A stretch of DNA of 64,000 nt, from positions 1,798,001-1,862,000 of the forward strand of contig OY782667.1 in assembly GCA_963678135.1 (NCBI GenBank), in the 5' to 3' direction. The position numbers and the translations under genes were made by a program. The notes under the pieces were generated by a model. It was not told where the DNA came from and ran no database searches. It saw nothing but the letters and a program-made list of their open reading frames with translations. The DNA is from JAHJKV01 sp963678135 (GTDB taxonomy: Bacteria; Desulfobacterota; Desulfovibrionia; Desulfovibrionales; Desulfovibrionaceae). This document shows, one piece after another, positions 59,985 to 64,000 of this stretch (position 1 is the first letter of the stretch; the number at the start of each line of letters is the position of its first letter).

Positions 59985-60431
59985 TCAATCCTTTTGCATG
60001 ATATGAAAACGGGAGGGAAAAGCACTGTTGGTTTGTGATACTTGTAGCCCTAGCCTACACTGAGTATTCATCACTATAGGTCCGGTCAAATTAAGCGTTG
60101 TATCTTGTGGATTTTCTTTTGGGATAGAAGCTGTTACCAAAATGGCCAAGTCTTTTTCTTGTTTGACTTGCAAAAGACTTTTTTCAGCAGCAGCAAGTTT
60201 GACTTCATATTCAGCTAAAAAAGAATATGGATCAGCGACCAAAAGCCCAAGGGCAGATTCCTCTAAATTCTGCAAAAGAAGAAAAGGTGAATTGTCTGAA
60301 ATTTGGATAAGAACAAAATCGCGTAATGTTTCAAACCCAATCAAGCCACGCGGAAAATGGATAATCCCATCCTCGGAAATTTCCCGATCACCCAAACGCG
60401 TTTGAATTATTTTTGTTCTGTTTTCTGCCAT
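59985..60431 (-). CDS. fliW: flagellar assembly factor FliW
   Basis: A 148-residue FliW. Family blocks are IIHFPRGLIGFETLRDFVLI, FLLLQNLEESALGLLVADP and NLTGPIVMNTQCRLGLQ. In Bacillus and Campylobacter FliW binds either flagellin or CsrA; when flagellin is exported, FliW releases it and blocks CsrA, so flagellin is translated. Its start lies inside the end of csrA (25-base overlap), so both are made together. The flagellin gene itself is 30 kb away. Confidence 0.95.
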   Translation of the reverse strand: MAENRTKIIQTRLGDREISEDGIIHFPRGLIGFETLRDFVLIQISDNSPFLLLQNLEESALGLLVADPYSFLAEYEVKLAAAEKSLLQVKQEKDLAILVTASIPKENPQDTTLNLTGPIVMNTQCRLGLQVSQTNSAFPSRFHIMQKD

Positions 60432-60646
60432 AAAGAAGCCGCCTGCAAGAGATCAGAATCAGCACATTCAAGAGCCTCTTGGTTCTCCTGTTTAATTTTA
60501 AGATACACCTCTTCCCGATAAACAATTAAATCATCCGGAATTTCAAGCCCTAATTTCACTTGCTTCCCTTGAATAGAAAGCACATTCAGTTTAATTTCAT
60601 CGCCCAAATAAAGGCTTTCACCAGTTCGCCGGGTTAATATTAGCAT
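60407..60646 (-). CDS. csrA: carbon storage / translational regulator CsrA
   Basis: A 79-residue RNA-binding protein. The start MLILTRRTGESLYLGDEI is canonical, so the frame's upstream ATG is disregarded. KLNVLSIQGKQVKLGLEIP and VYREEVYLKI complete the five-stranded core, and the C-terminal tail is longer than in E. coli, as in CsrA proteins that pair with FliW. It binds GGA motifs in mRNA leaders. It overlaps fliW and follows cheA by about 180 bases. Confidence 0.96.
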   Translation of the reverse strand: MLILTRRTGESLYLGDEIKLNVLSIQGKQVKLGLEIPDDLIVYREEVYLKIKQENQEALECADSDLLQAASLWQKTEQK

Positions 60647-60823
60647 ATTACATATTCCGTTCATGACGAAGGGACGCCATGATTGTATTCTTTTTTATTG
60701 ATAAGCACATATACTCAAAAGTACCCCACGCTTTAGCTAAAGTAAAGTATGCTTCGGATAATATATGACGAAAAGTGCGTTGTACAACAAAAGCAAAGCA
60801 ATATTCTACAAAAGCACAACGTT

Positions 60824-63800
60824 CTACACTTCAAGAGCTTTTTTTTCTCTCTCCTTGCTACGCATAGCAGCTACCGGTTTGGTGTAATTCGTTGCTAAAG
60901 AATATATTTCGTGAGGATCAAGGATAAGCACCACAGAGCCGTCACCCATAATAGTAGCCCCTGAAATACCTTCAAGGTCAAACTCGGATAAATATTGCCC
61001 CAAGGGTTTAATAACTATCTCCTGACGTTCTAGCAGACGATCAACCACAAGGCCAACACGTCGATCATTGTCATGGACAATAACTACGGGCAAAATATCA
61101 CGTTCTTTGTCATTCATAGGTAAGTCGAGCAACTCTGCTAGCTCAATTATTCCAAGAACCTCACCGCGCAAGGTAATAGCTTTACGCTGGTTGACATCAG
61201 AAAGCTTTTCCGCATGAATTTTCGTTGTTTCTGAAACAGCATCAAGAGGAATGGCAAAAGTATCACCTGCTACTTCCACTATTAAGGCATCAATAATAGC
61301 TAAAGTTAAAGGCAGGGAAAGCACCATTTTTGTTCCTTTTCCCAATTCGCTACGAGTATGCACCGAACCTTTCAGGTTTTTGATATTGTTTTTTACAACA
61401 TCCATGCCCACGCCACGACCGGAAATATCTGTAATTTTTTCAGCAGATGAAAAACCCGGATGAAAAATCAGTTCAATGGCTTCACGATCATCAAGATTCT
61501 TTGCTTCATCCGCAGTCAACACGCCTTTTTTAATGGCAATAGCACGCATTTTTTCAGGATCAATACCTCGGCCGTCATCTTCGACCTCAATAGCAACAGA
61601 GTTCCCCTTATGGTAAGCACGCAACCACACATGACCTATAGGGGTTTTTCCAGCTGCAATACGCTCTTCTTCCGGTTCAAGCCCATGATCCAAAGAATTA
61701 CGAATCAAATGTACTAAAGGATCACCGATTTCTTCCACCACACTTTTATCAAGTTCAGTCTCTTCACCTTCGGTAATAAGTTCCACCTGTTTTCCGCTTT
61801 TACGGGCTAAATCGCGTACTAAACGAGGAAAACGAGAAAACACAGTTTGTACTGAAACCATACGCACATTCATAATAGTATCTTGCAAATCATCAGAAAT
61901 ACGAGCCATAGCATATGTTGTTTCAGTCAGTTGCTGAGCAACGGCATGAACTTCCTGTTGCCCTTCTTCAAGCGCACGAGCAAGCAATGTATAACGGTTT
62001 CGGTTAATAATTAATTCACCAATAAGATTCATAAGGTGATCAAGTTTCTGATGATCGACCCGAATAGTGCTGGACGTTTTTGGCTTTACAAGCACTGGTG
62101 CAGGTACTGATTTTGTGCTTGGAGCTGTATCTTTTATAGTAGGTTTTGTTGCAGAAGTTGGTACAGGGGGCGGTGCAACTGCTTGTGCCCTAGTTTGCTG
62201 ATGTGTTTGCTGAGCTGGCTGCTGAGCTATCTGCTGTATCGTGGGACTTTCAGGCTGTACATCAGCTCTTACTTCTTCTGCCTGACTCAAATGCTCATCA
62301 GCTACAGTTGTTAATGGCTCTGCTTGCTCAGTGGAAGATTCTCTTTCCATGTCTTCAAGAGCCTTATCAAGCATACTGTGCAAAATAGCAGACTCTTGAT
62401 CAAGGATATCAAGCATAAGATAAAAATCCATATCTGAATTACGAGCTTGATCAACAAGTCCAGCAGTCCGTTCCGCATACACAGCGCATTCTTCTAAATC
62501 CATATATGCTGCAGCATGTTGTACGGTTTGTAAGCCACGGAACAGATTATCAATGTGCTCTTTTTGCGTAGCGTCTTTGCGAAGTTCGGCTAGTATTGTT
62601 TCAATGCCGGCAATTTGTTGTGACACATTTTCTCTAAACACAAGGAGGTCAGCATCATCAATGGACGATAAGTCAGCAAAAGTCTTTTGAGGGGCATCAC
62701 ACTCTTGTGCTTTTTCCTGCGGAACATCTTCGCTTAAAGCCATGCCTGAAAGCTCTCCGCTTTCAGTAGCGCGTGCCAAAATCTGTGACAAACCACTTGG
62801 GTCAATTGGTAACACTTCTCCTTTCGAAGGCTCTACTTTACTCACCATTTCTTCAATCATATCCACGACAGTAAGTAATAAATCAACAAGAGGACGCTTC
62901 AGCTCCATTTCACCCTTGCGTATCTTATTAAGCAATGTTTCAGCTTCATGAGTAAGCATATTAAGCTCTCTAAAACCAATAATACCGCTGTTTCCTTTGA
63001 GATTATGAAAATAACGAAAGGTATCATTGATAATTTCCTCAGCCTCTTGGGGCGAGGATTCAAGCATCAGCAAAGAATTATTGAGATTTCCTATAATATC
63101 TGTGGCTTCTTCAAGAAAATCATTGAGGTGTCCTTCACCCACAGTGGTCAAAAGATAAGGGCTGTCATCAAAATTTGGATCAAGTTCATATTCAAAACGC
63201 GTTTTATCCTCAGCACAAGACTCAGGGGCTCTTTGCTTTGCGCTCAAATCAATAAGGTCTTCTTTGGATTCTTCTTTGGATTCTGGCCCAGATCCTAGCT
63301 CTGATTCTGGCTCTGATTCTGGCTTAGATTCTGGCTTAGATTCTAAAGTGGGTTCTATTTGTAGTTCAGGCTCAGCATTGGATACAAGTTCTGGTTCGGC
63401 AATATGCTTTGAAGGGCTAACAGTACCTTGCTTTTCGCCAAGCATCAGCTCAAAGCTATTGATAATAGAATCAATTGCTACTTCCCCTTCAGTCCCTTGA
63501 GATTCAAGATTATCTACCATGGTTCGCAAGGCGTCAGTTGCGGAAAGGACAGTATCCATAATCTCGCTTGAGACAGTCATTGTTCCTTGACGAAGCTCAT
63601 CTAAAATACTTTCTGCCTTATGAGCCAGCCTATTCATATTGCCAAAGCCCATAAAACCAGAAGCACCTTTCAAAGAATGCATTGGACGAAAAATATCATT
63701 CAGAAGGCTTAAATTTTCCGGCTGAGATTCAAGCAACAATAAATTCGGTTCAATGCTTTCAAGATGTTCCTTGGCTTCAATAAAAAAGTCAGCAAGAATT

Positions 63801-63826
63801 TCAGAGTCTATAAATTCTTGACTCAC
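60824..63826 (-). CDS. cheA: chemotaxis histidine kinase CheA with three Hpt-type domains
   Basis: A 1000-residue hybrid. Hpt 1 has MHSLKGASGFMG (His50), Hpt 2 has FHNLKGNSGIIG (His274), and a third Hpt-like repeat at about 392-500 has Gln433 in place of the His (GLQTVQHAAAYM). Low-complexity linkers of Ser/Pro/Glu (about 155-190) and Gln/Ala/Pro (about 525-590) separate them. The kinase core (about 605-860) carries the H-box-like dimer helix LDHLMNLIGELIINRNRY, N box NSLDHGLEPEEE and G boxes DDGRGID and GRGVGMDVVK. A CheW-like domain ends the protein. It phosphorylates CheY-type regulators; a partial one lies just upstream. Confidence 0.95.
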   Translation of the reverse strand: MSQEFIDSEILADFFIEAKEHLESIEPNLLLLESQPENLSLLNDIFRPMHSLKGASGFMGFGNMNRLAHKAESILDELRQGTMTVSSEIMDTVLSATDALRTMVDNLESQGTEGEVAIDSIINSFELMLGEKQGTVSPSKHIAEPELVSNAEPELQIEPTLESKPESKPESEPESELGSGPESKEESKEDLIDLSAKQRAPESCAEDKTRFEYELDPNFDDSPYLLTTVGEGHLNDFLEEATDIIGNLNNSLLMLESSPQEAEEIINDTFRYFHNLKGNSGIIGFRELNMLTHEAETLLNKIRKGEMELKRPLVDLLLTVVDMIEEMVSKVEPSKGEVLPIDPSGLSQILARATESGELSGMALSEDVPQEKAQECDAPQKTFADLSSIDDADLLVFRENVSQQIAGIETILAELRKDATQKEHIDNLFRGLQTVQHAAAYMDLEECAVYAERTAGLVDQARNSDMDFYLMLDILDQESAILHSMLDKALEDMERESSTEQAEPLTTVADEHLSQAEEVRADVQPESPTIQQIAQQPAQQTHQQTRAQAVAPPPVPTSATKPTIKDTAPSTKSVPAPVLVKPKTSSTIRVDHQKLDHLMNLIGELIINRNRYTLLARALEEGQQEVHAVAQQLTETTYAMARISDDLQDTIMNVRMVSVQTVFSRFPRLVRDLARKSGKQVELITEGEETELDKSVVEEIGDPLVHLIRNSLDHGLEPEEERIAAGKTPIGHVWLRAYHKGNSVAIEVEDDGRGIDPEKMRAIAIKKGVLTADEAKNLDDREAIELIFHPGFSSAEKITDISGRGVGMDVVKNNIKNLKGSVHTRSELGKGTKMVLSLPLTLAIIDALIVEVAGDTFAIPLDAVSETTKIHAEKLSDVNQRKAITLRGEVLGIIELAELLDLPMNDKERDILPVVIVHDNDRRVGLVVDRLLERQEIVIKPLGQYLSEFDLEGISGATIMGDGSVVLILDPHEIYSLATNYTKPVAAMRSKEREKKALEV

Positions 63827-63910
63827 GCAGCCTCCTCAGGGGTTTCTTTGCCTCAAACGATATACTTACTTGTATAAGCTAGTCATAATCTGCTGTCTAC
63901 ACCTTGAGCC

Positions 63911-64000
63911 TTAGCTAAGCAGCATCCTCACATTACGCAGCAATATATCCGGCTGGGCAGGCTTTACCATATAAAGATTCGCCCCTACCGATAAACCTGT
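63911..64000 (-). CDS. response regulator (3' end only; continues outside the window)
   Basis: The last 29 residues of a CheY-like receiver domain, running off the right edge. The stretch GANLYMVKPAQPDILLRNVR matches the conserved Lys-Pro of receiver domains (KPAQP) and the final helix. It ends about 85 bases before cheA, on the same strand, so it is a likely partner of the kinase. The gene's start and phosphorylated Asp lie outside. Confidence 0.75.
   Translation of the reverse strand, partial: TGLSVGANLYMVKPAQPDILLRNVRMLLS

Noticed and set aside
63264..63500. Ser/Asp-repeat frame on the plus strand near 63.3 kb
   Set aside because: It is the antisense image of the Glu/Ser-rich linker of CheA, with no start signals.

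Overview
The window looks like a chromosomal segment of a motile, host-associated or anaerobic deltaproteobacterium, most likely a low-GC member of the Desulfovibrionaceae. This is inferred from the block rimP-nusA-ylxR-infB-rbfA-DHH-truB-rpsO-pnp, a CbiR-CobU cobamide salvage pair, a PHP-UvrD fusion, a fapA-motA-motB-motB operon and cheA-csrA-fliW. No 16S gene is present, so genus cannot be assigned. By eye the sequence is around 40% GC, with two clearly more AT-rich patches (37.3-38.1 kb and 49.5-55.5 kb).

Layout. 0-10 kb: 3' part of a sigma-54 activator, a huge acidic/TPR envelope protein, an orphan Memo-family protein, a diguanylate cyclase behind a 23-bp tandem repeat array, and two glycosyltransferases. 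10.3-20.9 kb: repeat-rich gap, tRNA-Gly(CCC), then the translation/RNA-metabolism operon from rimP to pnp. 20.9-29.1 kb: PHP-UvrD helicase, cbiR, cobU, a DHH phosphoesterase and polA. 29.1-31 kb: flagellin with a long leader. 31-37 kb: periplasmic TPR protein, KtrAB/TrkAH potassium uptake, a small membrane protein, an orphan sRNA-like transcription unit, a 40-bp tandem array, tatD, an unknown gene and purU. 37-45 kb: an AT-rich methyltransferase, glnS, the motor operon (minus strand) and ispH. 44.4-49.4 kb: TetR regulator with a palindromic operator, and an RND efflux pair. 49.5-55.5 kb: AT-rich surface-glycan cassette (ATP-grasp/HAD fusion, methyltransferase, DegT aminotransferase, methyltransferase/glycosyltransferase fusion, GT2). 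55.5-64 kb: gap, surE, YhaM-like nuclease and tmk, then the minus-strand chain (partial response regulator)-cheA-csrA-fliW-two tiny membrane proteins.

How it fits together. Motility is the main theme: flagellin, motor stators, CheA, c-di-GMP synthesis, and the CsrA/FliW pair that in other bacteria controls flagellin translation. The flagellin leader carries a GGA-loop hairpin plus a GGA in its Shine-Dalgarno sequence, as expected for a CsrA target. Glycosyltransferase genes could serve the envelope or flagellin decoration.

Non-coding content is rich. A family of about 30-bp palindromes (GTCATYCTGCGCG...CCAG) fills the larger gaps, with compensatory base changes between copies. Two tandem arrays (34.7 kb and 56.7 kb) appear to have grown out of the edges of these palindromes. 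A separate 23-bp array lies directly upstream of the diguanylate cyclase. The strongest candidates for undescribed biology are the sigma-54-type promoter/terminator unit at 34.4 kb, the 23-bp dyad array at 6.2 kb, and the overlapping 51- and 39-codon membrane protein genes at 59.7-59.9 kb.
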